Shown here: positions 1 to 9,152 of the stretch, one piece after another
How positions within the stretch are numbered: the first letter of the stretch is position 1
Layout: the number at the start of each line of letters is the position of its first letter
Assembly: GCF_028276765.1 (NCBI RefSeq)
Contig: NZ_JAPYVU010000004.1
Location: 1 to 62,774 of the forward strand
DNA length: 62,774 bases
Source of the DNA: Sulfurihydrogenibium sp.
GTDB taxonomy: Bacteria; Aquificota; Aquificia; Aquificales; Hydrogenothermaceae
Direction: 5' to 3'
Notes under the pieces: generated by a model
Database searches by the model: none
The model's input: the letters and a program-made list of their open reading frames with translations, nothing else
Told to the model about the DNA's origin: nothing
Program-made: the position numbers and the translations under genes

Positions 1-248
1 GTGGATCAAGTGTAAAGAAAAGTGGCAAGATAAAGAAAATGGGAAATCCATATGCAAGAAAGATACTATACATGGCAGCATTATCAGCAATAAGGTTTAA
101 CAAATACTGCAGAGAATTATACGAAAGATTAGTAAGTAAAGGTAAGACTAAAAAATTAGCATTAGTGGCTGTAGCACATAAGTTATTAAGGCAGGCATAT
201 GGTGTATTAAAAAGTAGAAAACCATTTGATGAAAATTTTTGTACTTGA
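1..248 (+). CDS. IS110-family transposase, C-terminal end (cut by window edge)
   Basis: The open frame runs in from the left edge without a start and ends at a TGA at 246-248. About 81 residues are visible. The stretch GNPYARKILYMAAL followed by a Lys/Arg-rich helix is the tail of the IS116/IS110/IS902 (Transposase_20) domain, the serine-containing half of DEDD transposases that move circular intermediates. The N-terminal RuvC-like half lies outside the window. An internal ATG at 39 is not the real start, because the frame and the family motif extend upstream of it (GSSVKKSGKIKK). Whether the full copy is intact cannot be seen. Confidence 0.75.
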   Translation, partial: GSSVKKSGKIKKMGNPYARKILYMAALSAIRFNKYCRELYERLVSKGKTKKLALVAVAHKLLRQAYGVLKSRKPFDENFCT

Positions 249-262
249 CATTTAACATAGAA

Positions 263-345
263 CATCCTGAAGCCGAAGGTTGAAGGATCTCATTTTTAAA
301 TTCTACAAAAACCGGTAATTTTTCACCCAAGGTATTATAATAATA
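263..345. repeat. Interspersed repeat arm (family B type)
   Basis: A single hairpin arm (ATCCT ... AGGAT around an inner GCC/GGT) is followed by a T-rich run and then by the outer segment found at the right end of the 8927-9096 element (CCGGTAATTTTTCACCCAAGGTAT here). It sits between the IS110 tail and the next gene, where it could also stop transcription leaving the transposase. Confidence 0.55.
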
Positions 346-374
346 ATAATAATTTTTAATAAAGGAGATATACC

Positions 375-866
375 ATGAAAAAAGTTTTTATCATGCTACT
401 GTTTGTTGCTGTATCAGCTTTTGCAGCAATGCCGGAAGATTTGAAAGGCAAAAAGTTTATTGATGTGTATGGAAAAGATGAAAAGGGTAAAATTGTAAAG
501 CTTTCTGATGTGGCAGGAAAAGGTAAGCCAGTAGTGGTTGTTTACTGGGCTATTGGCGATGTGGATACTTATAAAGTATTACCAGAAATAAATAAAATTG
601 GTAAAAAATATAAGGATAAAATCATTCTTATTGCACCACTACTCAGTGTATCTGATGACAAAGAAGTAAAGGAAGCTAAAAAGTTGATTCATTTTGATTT
701 TCCAGTATGGCTGGCTGGAAGTGATTCAATTAAAGCATATTCTATAGAAAAAGTAGACGTTCCTTACATTGTATTTATTGATAAAGATGGAACGATAAAA
801 AACATAATGGTAACTGCAAGAGACTTAAAGAAAATAGAGGAAAACATTAAAAACCTAATAAAATGA
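375..866 (+). CDS. Exported thioredoxin-fold (TlpA-like) protein lacking the CxxC
   Basis: The 163-residue protein starts with a short signal peptide (residues 1-17, cleavage likely after SAFA) and then shows the TlpA/AhpC-like thioredoxin fold. The strand VVVVYWA (53-59) leads into the position of the redox site, and VPYIVFIDKDG near 130 supplies the cis-proline loop and following strand. The usual WATWCPPC is replaced by WAIGDVDT, so both cysteines are missing (Asp62 and Thr65), and no cysteine occurs anywhere in the protein. It therefore cannot be a thiol oxidoreductase; a binding or chaperone-like role in the periplasm is inferred. A strong AAGGAG lies eight bases before the ATG. The gene overlaps the following ZIP remnant by four bases. 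Confidence 0.7.
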   Translation: MKKVFIMLLFVAVSAFAAMPEDLKGKKFIDVYGKDEKGKIVKLSDVAGKGKPVVVVYWAIGDVDTYKVLPEINKIGKKYKDKIILIAPLLSVSDDKEVKEAKKLIHFDFPVWLAGSDSIKAYSIEKVDVPYIVFIDKDGTIKNIMVTARDLKKIEENIKNLIK

Positions 867-1131
867 GTCTTTATTTTTATGCGTTCTTAGGAAGTTTGTT
901 TGCAGGACTGGCTACTGTTATAGGTGCCTTTCCTGTTTTGATTGGTAAAAAAATAAGTCCAAAAATTCAAGATGTTTTCCTTGGGTTTAGCGCTGGAATA
1001 ATGTTAGCAGCATCTGTTTTCTCTTTGATAATTCCAGCTTTAAGCACTCAGAAAAAGCTTTAAAGAAAATGTGGCTTTTTGTTTTGGCAATCACAATTCA
1101 CAACTTTCCTGAGGGTATGTCTCATAAGTAG
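863..1131 (+). pseudogene. Decayed ZIP-family metal transporter
   Basis: The first frame gives 66 residues with two hydrophobic segments and the family phrase FSAGIMLAASVFSLIIPAL, typical of the N-terminal half of ZIP/GufA metal permeases. It stops at 1061-1063. In another frame, from 1069, the sequence reads MWLFVLAITIHNFPEGM. HNFPEG is the metal-binding motif of transmembrane helix 4 in ZIP proteins. A stop follows at 1129-1131. About 40-50 residues between the two parts are missing and there is a frame change, so this is a remnant. The 7-bp inverted repeat CATAAGT/ACTTATG (1123-1129 and 1143-1149) spans its end. The start overlaps the upstream gene (ATGA), suggesting they were once co-expressed. 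Confidence 0.75.
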
Positions 1132-1150
1132 CTTTGAAATCAACTTATGT

Positions 1151-2161
1151 TTAACTTCCTATCTTCTCTTGAAGCTTATAAACCAAGTAAAAAATAACTA
1201 TCAATAGAATTGGATAAACAAAAAACAGTACAGGTATTTTTTCAATGATTTTTAAAAAGTAGTAGTTTAATACCATATAGCCAATAGATAGGCTAACGGC
1301 AAAGGTTAAAAGTGTTTCTTTCGAACGATAAGTATTTATCCCTGATAAAAAACCAATAAATCCTAAGAACATAAAAGGTATTACAAAATAAAATCTATCA
1401 GCCAAAATTGATAAAACTTTACTATCTTCTTCAACGGCAAGTTTTAATAAATCTTTTGTTCTAAAATCTTGCATAGAAATCTCTTTTATATAAGAAACAT
1501 CTAAGCTAAATGTATATTTTTCGTATTTTATTGTGTCAAAGGATTTTTCGGATGGTAGCTGTATGTAGCCATCTTTTAAAATTAGATTGTTTGATATAAA
1601 CATACCTTCTTTGGCTGTGATAAGATAGCCGTTAGAAGCGTTATAAATCAAGATATTATAAAAAGTGTTTTTCTCCTTCTTTTCAACGTATACAGAGACA
1701 TTGTCGTTTATCTTAGAAAAGTTTTTTGGAGAAACATTTTCTAAAATGTAGCTTTTGACTTTATACGTTAAAAATTTATATCTTTCTCTGTTTGCTGATG
1801 GGACTATAACCGTAGAAAAAACAAACGCAATGATTACAAAAATAACAGTCATGATAAAAACAGGTTTTAAGAGCTGTTTTTTTGATATGCCGGCAGAGTA
1901 TACAGCGTAGATTTCGTTTTTATCTCTTAAAGATATCCCAACAAGTAGCCAACTTATAAAAAAAGCAAAAAGAAGTTGATATTTTATAAAAGATATGTCT
2001 ATCAAAAACAGTAGCTTTGAAAAGTCTATTATATTCATACTGTAGGCAAAAGATGGAAGATGCAAAAGCTGAGAAGATGTTATGATCAGCGAAAATAGTC
2101 CGATAAGCAGTATAAAGTTTTTAAAAAATAACTTTATCAGATACTTATCAAGAATTTTCAT
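1151..2161 (-). CDS. LptF/LptG-family permease (LPS export)
   Basis: The 336-residue protein has the YjgP/YjgQ layout: three N-terminal membrane helices (about 12-32, 50-75 and 97-120), a soluble periplasmic segment of about 120 residues, and three C-terminal helices (about 250-332). The opening MKILDKYLIKLFFKNF and the helix-2/3 loop with RDKNEIYAVYSAGIS are characteristic; that loop contacts the LptB ATPase in known complexes. These permeases move lipopolysaccharide from the inner membrane to the LptC/A bridge. Only one permease is present here, so its partner must lie elsewhere or it acts as a homodimer. Its ATG directly follows the rimM stop, making it the last gene of the recA-to-lptF run. 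Confidence 0.85.
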   Translation of the reverse strand: MKILDKYLIKLFFKNFILLIGLFSLIITSSQLLHLPSFAYSMNIIDFSKLLFLIDISFIKYQLLFAFFISWLLVGISLRDKNEIYAVYSAGISKKQLLKPVFIMTVIFVIIAFVFSTVIVPSANRERYKFLTYKVKSYILENVSPKNFSKINDNVSVYVEKKEKNTFYNILIYNASNGYLITAKEGMFISNNLILKDGYIQLPSEKSFDTIKYEKYTFSLDVSYIKEISMQDFRTKDLLKLAVEEDSKVLSILADRFYFVIPFMFLGFIGFLSGINTYRSKETLLTFAVSLSIGYMVLNYYFLKIIEKIPVLFFVYPILLIVIFYLVYKLQEKIGS

Positions 2162-2662
2162 CTATAAGCTAAACCATCCTTCCGGCGGTGTTATTTGCAT
2201 TTTGTTTTCTTCCACATTTACATCTTTCACAAATTCATTAATAAATGGCAAGTGTCTTGTTTTTTCATCTGTGCATTTTATTATCAAATACGCTTGAGAT
2301 AATCTATCGTCTATTTTTTCAACCTTTCCAATTAACTTGTCATTATAATAAACATCCATTCCGATTAGCTGAAATTCGTAAAACTCATCTTCTCCAAGTT
2401 TTGGCAGTAACTCTTCTGGTACATAAATTAGCCTATGGCTAATTTCTTTTGCTTTTTCTGGTGTGTCATAGTTTTTGAATTTTATCAAACCTTTTCTTCT
2501 GTCTACGGTTTCTATGTTCAGCGGTTGCGGCTGATTTTCTTCATTTTTTATGTATATTTCTTCCGGTAGGTAAAAATTTTTAACAAATATCTCAAATTTT
2601 AAATTGCCTTTTACGCCATGGGTTCCGTGAATCTTTCCAATGGCTATAAGGTCTTTTTTCAT
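2162..2662 (-). CDS. rimM: Ribosome maturation factor RimM
   Basis: This is a 166-residue protein with the N-terminal RimM beta-barrel signature GKIHGTHGVKG (residues 8-18) and a C-terminal PRC-barrel (about 92-166: FYEFQLIGMDVY, GKVEKI, LPFI). RimM binds ribosomal protein S19 and helps 16S rRNA 3'-domain maturation. The length matches the family (165-180). It lies four bases after the TPR gene and its stop abuts the lptF/G start. In many bacteria rimM sits with rpsP and trmD; that arrangement is absent here. Confidence 0.93.
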   Translation of the reverse strand: MKKDLIAIGKIHGTHGVKGNLKFEIFVKNFYLPEEIYIKNEENQPQPLNIETVDRRKGLIKFKNYDTPEKAKEISHRLIYVPEELLPKLGEDEFYEFQLIGMDVYYNDKLIGKVEKIDDRLSQAYLIIKCTDEKTRHLPFINEFVKDVNVEENKMQITPPEGWFSL

Positions 2663-2666
2663 CTGC

Positions 2667-5465
2667 CTACCTCACACATTTTGGTAAATCTTTTAAGATG
2701 TTTATGGCTGTATTTTTAATATTTTCATCTTCGTAATTTTGTAAAGGTGTAAGTAGGCAGGATGCTTCTTTTCTTTTTTCAGCTTTTAATAAGATTTTTG
2801 CAGCTTCGATTCTTGATTTTGCTGTAATATCCTTTGCTTCTGGATATAGATATATTCCGTTTAAAAAGTAGTTTAAAGCTTTGTTAGGATTTTCTTTATT
2901 ATAAATCATACCAAGGAGGTAATAACTTTCTGCCGCGTCGTTGTAGTTTGAGGATTTTGTTCCATTTTCTAAATAACTTACAGCATCTTTTTCATTGTTC
3001 ATAAGATAATATGATTTTCCAATATAAAAGCTAAGTTCATTAACCTTTTCCGGGTGTTTTTCTAAAAGTTCTTTAAAGTACGTTAACGCTTTATCATAAT
3101 CCCCTTTTTGAAGTAGGATTTTTGCAAGTTTAAATTTAACGTCATCATTTTCTTTAAGCTCTTCGTAGATTTTTATGCTATTGTCTAAATTGTTTTCTTT
3201 TTCATAGATTTCTGCTAAAAGTAATTTACTTGGAACTTTATATTCTTCGTTGTTTGTATTTAAGTAATCTATTAAAACTTGTTTTGCTTTGTCAAGCTGG
3301 TTTAGTTTATAGTAGCTTTCTGCAAGCTTGTAAGTAGCAAGGGCTAATTCTTCGCTGTTTGATGCTGCCACTTCTTGATAAATTTTGATAGCATCTTCTA
3401 TTTTTCCTTTATTTTGATAAATCTCTGCAAGCTGGATTTTTAGAATATTTGCTAAAGGATAGTTTGGATATTTAGCCAAGAAGTTTTTAATCATACTTTC
3501 CACATCTTCAGAAGAACCTTTAGATTCAAGAATGATTAAATTGTAAGCAGCATCGATGCTATCTTTAGTACCTGAGTATTTGGTTATAAAATCTTTGTAT
3601 ATATTTACTGCTAAATCTCTTTCTCCAAGGTTGTAGTAGCTATCTGCAAGTCTAAGAAGTGCTTTCCTTGTGTATATATCATCATCATTTTTATATTTTT
3701 CTAAAAATTTGTTAAACTCCTGGGATGCTCTTACAAAATCTCCTGAAGAGAAAAATGTGTAAGCATAAAGATAGTATGCTTTTTTTGCGATTAAATCATC
3801 ACCATTTAGTAGCTCTTTTAACACTTCTCTTGCTTTTTCAAGGTCGTTTTCTTTGATGTAAACATAAACTAATAAAAACTTTGATTTTCTATCGTTTCTA
3901 TTTTGAATTATGTTTTTAACAGCTTCTAAATCTCCTGCGTTAAAGGCTGATACTGCTTTCATGTATGGGTCTTTAAAGGCTTTAAAAGCGTTTTGATAGT
4001 CTCCGTTTAAATAAAAGTACCAACCAAGTAAATCATATGCATAGATTTGGTCAAACTCTTTTAGCTGTGAAGCTGTATTGACAAAATTTTCATCATCTTT
4101 ATTCATTAAATAGATTTCTGCTAAATACATCAAAGCTGTCTTTCTAATCTCTAAGTCTTTTGATTCTAACGCCTTGTTTAGAAATTTCTCTGCTTTTACA
4201 AAATCTTTATCTGCGTAAGCAGTTATTCCTGCATAATAAAATACTTCCGGGTCGTTTGTTTCTGTCGTTAAATCAGAAAATAGTTTTAATGCGTAGTCGT
4301 AGTTCTTAAGATTGTATAAAGATGTTGCAATGGCAAGCTTTAAGTATGTTTTATTTTTGTCTGTAAGCTTTATGGCATTTTGGAAGTATATAAATGCATC
4401 TAAATAATCTCCTTTTTTAAACTTATCATTTGCAAGTTTTATGTAAAGATAATGTGCTAAAAGCTCATCTCTTGATTGTAAAACGCCTGCGTAGTCATCA
4501 ATATTGTTTGAATCTATTAAAGCTTTACCGTATAAAGCAAGATTATAAACGTATCCATTTGTGTTTTCTTTGAGAATAAAGTTAAATTTTTCCAAAGCAT
4601 TTTGATAATCATCTGTGTAATAATAAGAAAATCCATCCATTAAGATAGAATCATACATTAGTTGTTTATTTTTACCTGTGTATTTTGTTTTTAAAGCCTT
4701 TAAAAAGTTTCCTACTGAAAAATTATAATATTTTTGAATGTATTGACAGTACTCTATGCTTCCAATGTCTAAATTATCGCATTTTATATTGTTAAAATCA
4801 GCTTTACTGCCTGATAGTAGATTTATCACTTGATTATAAAAGCTAACATCTATATCTTTGTCTAATTGTGATAATAAAGATTTGGCTTTTTCTTGATTGT
4901 CAAGCATTATATTAACGATAGCTGAAGATAGGCATGCCTCTTTTGTTTTTAATGTATCACAGCTTTTTGATAGATTACTTTCTGCCTCTAAGTATTTTCC
5001 AAGATTGTATTTAACAACTCCAAGTAGATAATAAGCATAAAACAGGTTTTTATGGTCTTTATATTTTTCTATAAATTTTTCAAGACTACTTTCAGCAAAT
5101 AATAAATCTCCTTTGATGTAGTAATCTATCGCATCAGATAACAGTGCATTTGATGGAGGGATTCCTAAGTAAGCTGTAGGTTTTTCTATGGTAAGGACTG
5201 GAAGTTTTACGTCTGTCGGTTTTTTTGGTTTTATGTATTGTGTAATATTTAATTCTTCGTTTAAAGTTTTTAATTCAAGAGTATTGGGTGGTTCTAAATA
5301 AGGTTTTTCTTCTGTAATTTTTGTCGTTATTTCTAACGGAAAAACTACCTCAGGAACTTTTACTTCTGCATAAGAACAAAAGAAAAGAGTCAAGGATAGT
5401 ACTAAAATAATATTTAGTTTTGAGATTAAAAAGTCAGGACAGGGTATCAAGAATCTATATTTCAT
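2667..5465 (-). CDS. Large exported tetratricopeptide-repeat protein
   Basis: The 932-residue protein begins with a hydrophobic segment (about 15-31, ending in SYA before EVKVPE) that looks like a signal peptide with a long N-region. A proline-rich stretch follows to about 100, then many TPR units to the C-terminus; typical units contain GDYDKALTYFKELLEKHP and GKIEDAIKIYQEV. It probably acts as a periplasmic or outer-membrane scaffold, comparable in build to long TPR proteins of Aquificota and Bacteroidota. The start overlaps the 3' end of ribF by 11 bases; if the signal peptide is shorter, an internal start is possible. No catalytic domain is visible and the partner is unknown. Confidence 0.8.
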   Translation of the reverse strand: MKYRFLIPCPDFLISKLNIILVLSLTLFFCSYAEVKVPEVVFPLEITTKITEEKPYLEPPNTLELKTLNEELNITQYIKPKKPTDVKLPVLTIEKPTAYLGIPPSNALLSDAIDYYIKGDLLFAESSLEKFIEKYKDHKNLFYAYYLLGVVKYNLGKYLEAESNLSKSCDTLKTKEACLSSAIVNIMLDNQEKAKSLLSQLDKDIDVSFYNQVINLLSGSKADFNNIKCDNLDIGSIEYCQYIQKYYNFSVGNFLKALKTKYTGKNKQLMYDSILMDGFSYYYTDDYQNALEKFNFILKENTNGYVYNLALYGKALIDSNNIDDYAGVLQSRDELLAHYLYIKLANDKFKKGDYLDAFIYFQNAIKLTDKNKTYLKLAIATSLYNLKNYDYALKLFSDLTTETNDPEVFYYAGITAYADKDFVKAEKFLNKALESKDLEIRKTALMYLAEIYLMNKDDENFVNTASQLKEFDQIYAYDLLGWYFYLNGDYQNAFKAFKDPYMKAVSAFNAGDLEAVKNIIQNRNDRKSKFLLVYVYIKENDLEKAREVLKELLNGDDLIAKKAYYLYAYTFFSSGDFVRASQEFNKFLEKYKNDDDIYTRKALLRLADSYYNLGERDLAVNIYKDFITKYSGTKDSIDAAYNLIILESKGSSEDVESMIKNFLAKYPNYPLANILKIQLAEIYQNKGKIEDAIKIYQEVAASNSEELALATYKLAESYYKLNQLDKAKQVLIDYLNTNNEEYKVPSKLLLAEIYEKENNLDNSIKIYEELKENDDVKFKLAKILLQKGDYDKALTYFKELLEKHPEKVNELSFYIGKSYYLMNNEKDAVSYLENGTKSSNYNDAAESYYLLGMIYNKENPNKALNYFLNGIYLYPEAKDITAKSRIEAAKILLKAEKRKEASCLLTPLQNYEDENIKNTAINILKDLPKCVR

Positions 5466-6375
5466 TCAAAACCTCTAAAGCTTTTTGTATATCTAATTTT
5501 ATCTGATTTTTAAGCTCATCTATAGAGTTAAATTTTTTCTCTTCTCTTAAATATGTTTTAAAAATCAATTTTACATAATCGTTTGTTTTTGGATGTATTT
5601 TTAAATCTTCAATAATATGTGCTTCCATAAATGTTTTTGTTCCATCAACCGTTGGTCTGTTTCCATAGTTTATAACTGCTTTTTGACATACATTTTCATA
5701 GCATATAAATCCGGCATAGACACCTTTTTTAAGACAAAGGTCATCTTCCGGCTTAAGGTTTATCGTTGGAAATCCAAGCTCTCTACCTTTTTTGTCTCCC
5801 TCCACAACTTTGTCAATAAGATAATAATCTCTTCCAAGAAGTTGGGCAGCTCTTTCAAGATTTCCATTTTTTAAAAAATCTCTTATATCACTGCTACTTA
5901 TTCTTTTATTCTCCTGTGTAATATCTTCTATAATGACGACTTTATAATCTAATTTTTCTTCTAAGGATTTTGCAAGGTTTATATCTCCGGACCTTTTGTA
6001 TCCAAACCTCCAATCTTTACCAACAACCAAATATTTACAATTTATTTTTTCTTTTAAAAAATTTAAAAAATCTTCCGGTTGTTTTTCATAAAAGTTTTTA
6101 TCAAAATCTACAACCAAGATATAATCAATTTTTGCTTCTTTTAAAAGTTGAACCTTTGTTTCAAGATTTACAATAGAGCATTTATATTGCTGGGGGTTTA
6201 AAATTTTTCTTGGATGGGGATAAAATGTTATTACAACTGTTTTAAGATTTTTTTCTAATGCAATCTTTTTTAGCTTGTCAAGGATTTCTTTGTGTCCTTT
6301 ATGGACGCCATCAAAGTTCCCAATAGTGCATACTGTTTTTTCTTTTACAGGAAGGTCTGTTAATCTTAAAATCAT
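5455..6375 (-). CDS. ribF: Bifunctional riboflavin kinase / FAD synthetase
   Basis: The 306-residue protein makes FMN and then FAD from riboflavin. Residues 1-175 are the FAD-synthetase nucleotidyltransferase domain with GNFDGVHKGH (19-28) and ISSSDIRDFL. Residues about 180-306 are the riboflavin-kinase barrel with GRELGFPTINL, the loop that binds the substrate phosphate, and KKGVYAG. The length matches bacterial RibF. The ATG overlaps the recX stop by four bases, and the 3' end overlaps the TPR gene by 11, so it is part of one operon. Confidence 0.95.
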   Translation of the reverse strand: MILRLTDLPVKEKTVCTIGNFDGVHKGHKEILDKLKKIALEKNLKTVVITFYPHPRKILNPQQYKCSIVNLETKVQLLKEAKIDYILVVDFDKNFYEKQPEDFLNFLKEKINCKYLVVGKDWRFGYKRSGDINLAKSLEEKLDYKVVIIEDITQENKRISSSDIRDFLKNGNLERAAQLLGRDYYLIDKVVEGDKKGRELGFPTINLKPEDDLCLKKGVYAGFICYENVCQKAVINYGNRPTVDGTKTFMEAHIIEDLKIHPKTNDYVKLIFKTYLREEKKFNSIDELKNQIKLDIQKALEVLNEI

Positions 6376-6791
6376 AACTCCTCGTTAAGGAATTTGTTGG
6401 TAGCCTTAGAAATTACAGAGTATCTAAATCCTCTGTTCTTTAGAAATTTTACCACATTTTCAAAAGTCTTTTCTTTTTTAAATGACCTTTTAAGAAGATT
6501 TATGGCTGATTCTAACTCTTCGTCTTCAGAAATTTCTATAAATTCCCCTGTTTTCTGATAGATTTTCTGTTTTATTTTTAAAGAGCTTTTACCTTTGTTG
6601 ATGCTTTTCTCTTTAAGTCTTTCTTTTAATTTTTCATCATTTAAAAGATTTTGTTGTTTTAGATACGCTAAAACTTCTTCAATTTTTTCTTTATCAAAAC
6701 CTTTTTTTAATAATTTTTGTTTTAACTCCTCTTCAAAGTAATCTCTTCTCGATAATAGTTTTAAAGCGTAAGATTTAATACGTGAATCCAC
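6372..6791 (-). CDS. recX: RecA regulator RecX
   Basis: This 139-residue helical protein has RecX three-helix repeats. The motifs SYALKLLSRRDYFEEELKQKL near the N-terminus and LLNDEKLKERLKEK in the second repeat are typical. RecX binds the groove of RecA filaments and limits their growth. The gene lies one cistron downstream of recA, separated by pilT, and overlaps pilT by 17 bases, which supports translational coupling. It is slightly shorter than E. coli RecX (166 residues). Confidence 0.9.
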   Translation of the reverse strand: MDSRIKSYALKLLSRRDYFEEELKQKLLKKGFDKEKIEEVLAYLKQQNLLNDEKLKERLKEKSINKGKSSLKIKQKIYQKTGEFIEISEDEELESAINLLKRSFKKEKTFENVVKFLKNRGFRYSVISKATNKFLNEEL

Positions 6792-7881
6792 CTTCGTCGT
6801 CTTCTCCGCCGATACCTTTTAACTTTAATTCAACGTCCGATGGGTTTGAAGCGTACATAAGTGCATCTTCATAAGAGATAAATCCTTTATTGTAAAGCTC
6901 TATAACAGATTGGTCGAAGGTTTGCGTTCCATATATTTTTTTCCCTTTTTCCATGTAATCATTTATCAAAAGGAATTTATCTGGATTTATAATACATTCT
7001 GTTATTGCTCCAGTATTGATTAATACCTCAACTGCCGGAACAACTCCTTTACCGTCCTTTCTTGGTATCAATCTTTGAGATATAACAGCTTTCAACACGG
7101 CAGCTAAAAGTATCCTTATATGATTCTGTTCTTCTCCGGGGAACATGTTTATTATCCTGCTAATTGTGTCTTTTGCATCTTGAGTGTGTAATGTGGATAA
7201 AACAAAGTGTCCCGTTTCTGCAGCTCTTAAAGCGGTTTGGATTGTTTCTAAATCTCTCATCTCACCAATCATAATAACATCCGGGTCCTCACGCAATGCA
7301 GCTCTTAAGCCGCTGTTAAAGCTTTGGGTATCCATACCAACTTCTCTTTGAACTATGTAAGCTTTTTTATCTTTAAAGACATATTCTATAGGATCTTCTA
7401 TTGTAATAATTGTTTCTTCAAAGTTTTCATTTCTATAATCTATCATGGCTGCTAAGGTAGTAGATTTACCTGAACCTGTTGGACCAGTAACAAGCACCAA
7501 TCCTATCGGTTCTTCGGCTATTTTTTTTATCACTTCTGGCAGTATAAGGTTTTCAAACTTTGGTGGCTCTGTTTTTATAACTCTCAAAACGATAGCATAT
7601 GTTCCTCTTTGCTTAAAAATGTTAACTCTAAACCTGCTTAAGGATTGGATAGAGTAAGACAGGTCTGTTTCGCCATTTTTTATTAACTCGTTTTTTTTAC
7701 TTTCAGATCCTGCTAGTATTTTGGAGATAAACTTCACCATATCTTCAGGTTTTATTATATCAAAACCCTCAATAGGTCTTACAACTGTTTTTATCCTTGC
7801 TTTTGGCACACTTCCAACTTTTAAATGTATGTCTGATGCACCTAACTTTACAGCTTTAGTAAGAATTTCATCAAGCTCCAT
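6775..7881 (-). CDS. pilT: PilT/PilU-family type IV pilus ATPase
   Basis: The 368-residue protein has the PilT N-terminal PAS-like domain (about 1-100, starting [20 protein letters not shown]) and a RecA-like ATPase core with the Walker [10 protein letters not shown], the Asp box, the Walker B stretch [12 protein letters not shown] and a His box ([10 protein letters not shown]). These motors power pilus retraction. Where canonical PilT has AIRNLIRE near the C-terminus, this protein reads AITECIIN (about residue 290), so it may be a divergent paralogue. No other pilus gene is in the window. It overlaps recA by 11 bases and recX by 17, placing a motility-type ATPase inside a recombination operon. 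Confidence 0.88.
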   Translation of the reverse strand: MELDEILTKAVKLGASDIHLKVGSVPKARIKTVVRPIEGFDIIKPEDMVKFISKILAGSESKKNELIKNGETDLSYSIQSLSRFRVNIFKQRGTYAIVLRVIKTEPPKFENLILPEVIKKIAEEPIGLVLVTGPTGSGKSTTLAAMIDYRNENFEETIITIEDPIEYVFKDKKAYIVQREVGMDTQSFNSGLRAALREDPDVIMIGEMRDLETIQTALRAAETGHFVLSTLHTQDAKDTISRIINMFPGEEQNHIRILLAAVLKAVISQRLIPRKDGKGVVPAVEVLINTGAITECIINPDKFLLINDYMEKGKKIYGTQTFDQSVIELYNKGFISYEDALMYASNPSDVELKLKGIGGEDDEGGFTY

Positions 7882-8890
7882 TTAACGTTCTCTCCTTAAT
7901 TAGTTGTTCTAACTTTTCGGTTAATTCTTTATTTTGTTTTAAGAATTCTCTTGCCTTTTCTTTACCTTGACCAAGTTTTATTTCTTCGCCATTTTCATCC
8001 TTATAAGAATACCAAGCTCCACTTTTTTTAATTATACCGAGTTCTTCACCTAAGTCAAGAATTTCTCCTTCTTTTGAAATACCCTCTCCGTATATAACAT
8101 CAAACTCTGCTTCTTTAAATGGGGGTGCCAATTTATTTTTAACAATTTTAACCTTTACTCTGCTGCCAACTTTTTCACCATCGGTTTTTATATCACTTTT
8201 TCTAACTTCCATTCTCATATCTGCAAAGAATTTGATAGCTCTACCACCTGTTGTAGTTTCTGGATTTCCAAACATAACACCGACTTTTTCTCTGATTTGG
8301 TTTATAAGAATAAGGGCAGTATTACTTTTGTTTACAGCTCCTTTTAGTACTCTCATGGCTTTAGACATAAGTCTTGCATGAAGACCTACGTTAGAATCTT
8401 CGATATCTCCTTCTATTTCCGCTTTAGGAACCAATGCAGCCACAGAATCTATAACTATTACATCTACAGCATTACTTCTTACTAATGTCTCTGCTATTTC
8501 TATAGCTTGTTCGCCATAGTCTGGTTGAGAAATTATTAGCTCATCAAGATTTACGCCTATAGCTTTTGCATATTTGGGGTCAAAAGCATGCTCTGCATCA
8601 ATAAATACCGCTCTTCCACCCTTTTTTTGTGCTTCTGCAATTATATGTAGCGTTAAGGTTGTTTTTCCTGAAGATTCTGGACCGTATATTTCAATCACTC
8701 TGCCTTTTGGCACTCCACCAATCCCTGTTGCTATATCTAAGGATAAAGAACCTGTTGGAATAACTTCTACAGATTTTATGCCCTCAGAAGACAATGTCAT
8801 AAGTGTGCCTTTTCCGTACCTTTTCTCTATTTGAAGAATAGCACTTTCAAGAGCCTTCTTCTTTGCTTCTAAATTTTCTTCTACAGCCAT
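7871..8890 (-). CDS. recA: Recombinase RecA
   Basis: This is a 339-residue, full-length RecA. It carries the Walker A GPESSGKT (70-77), the Walker B region [10 protein letters not shown], the L1 loop near [20 protein letters not shown], and the L2 segment around [20 protein letters not shown]. RecA forms filaments on single-stranded DNA for strand exchange and drives the SOS response where LexA exists. The ATG is preceded by AGGAGG. It is the first gene of the recA-pilT-recX-ribF run. A perfect 17-bp palindrome overlaps the likely -35 region (see 8912-8940). Confidence 0.98.
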   Translation of the reverse strand: MAVEENLEAKKKALESAILQIEKRYGKGTLMTLSSEGIKSVEVIPTGSLSLDIATGIGGVPKGRVIEIYGPESSGKTTLTLHIIAEAQKKGGRAVFIDAEHAFDPKYAKAIGVNLDELIISQPDYGEQAIEIAETLVRSNAVDVIVIDSVAALVPKAEIEGDIEDSNVGLHARLMSKAMRVLKGAVNKSNTALILINQIREKVGVMFGNPETTTGGRAIKFFADMRMEVRKSDIKTDGEKVGSRVKVKIVKNKLAPPFKEAEFDVIYGEGISKEGEILDLGEELGIIKKSGAWYSYKDENGEEIKLGQGKEKAREFLKQNKELTEKLEQLIKERTLNGA

Positions 8891-8911
8891 TGATGCCTCC
8901 TAAAATATAAA

Positions 8912-8940
8912 CTTATAAAATCATTCATACGTTGTATGAA
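8912..8940 (-). promoter_or_regulatory. Probable recA promoter with palindromic operator
   Basis: On the minus strand, TTCATA (8935-8940), a 17-bp spacer and TATAAG (8912-8917) form a plausible sigma-70 promoter about 20-50 bases before the recA ATG. The perfect palindrome TTCATAC-GTT-GTATGAA covers 8924-8940 and includes the -35 box. It also coincides with the outer end of a family B repeat, so it may be an operator, a repeat end, or both. Confidence 0.4.
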
Positions 8941-9096
8941 AAATTCAATAAAAGCATGGGATTCTTCGCTTCACTCAGAATGACAAATAAGGCAATCTTT
9001 AACATACTTTCGCTTTCTCTGTCATCCTGAGGACTTTAGTCCGAAGAATCTCCTTTTTAAATTCTATAAAAATCACTAATTTCCCATCCAAGGTAT
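8927..9096. repeat. Miniature inverted-repeat element, family B (complete)
   Basis: The left end ATACGTTGTATGAAAAATT and the right end AATTTCCCATCCAAGGTAT are imperfect inverted copies of each other. Inside, one arm reads GATTCTTCGCTTCACTCAGAATGAC and the other TGTCATCCTGAGG ... CCGAAGAATCTCC, giving two inward-facing hairpins. No protein is encoded. It fills the gap between recA and gatC. Confidence 0.7.
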
Positions 9097-9152
9097 TTCT
9101 GCCAAATATAATTTATACCATTGATGCTGAATAACAATACAAGGTTATAATT

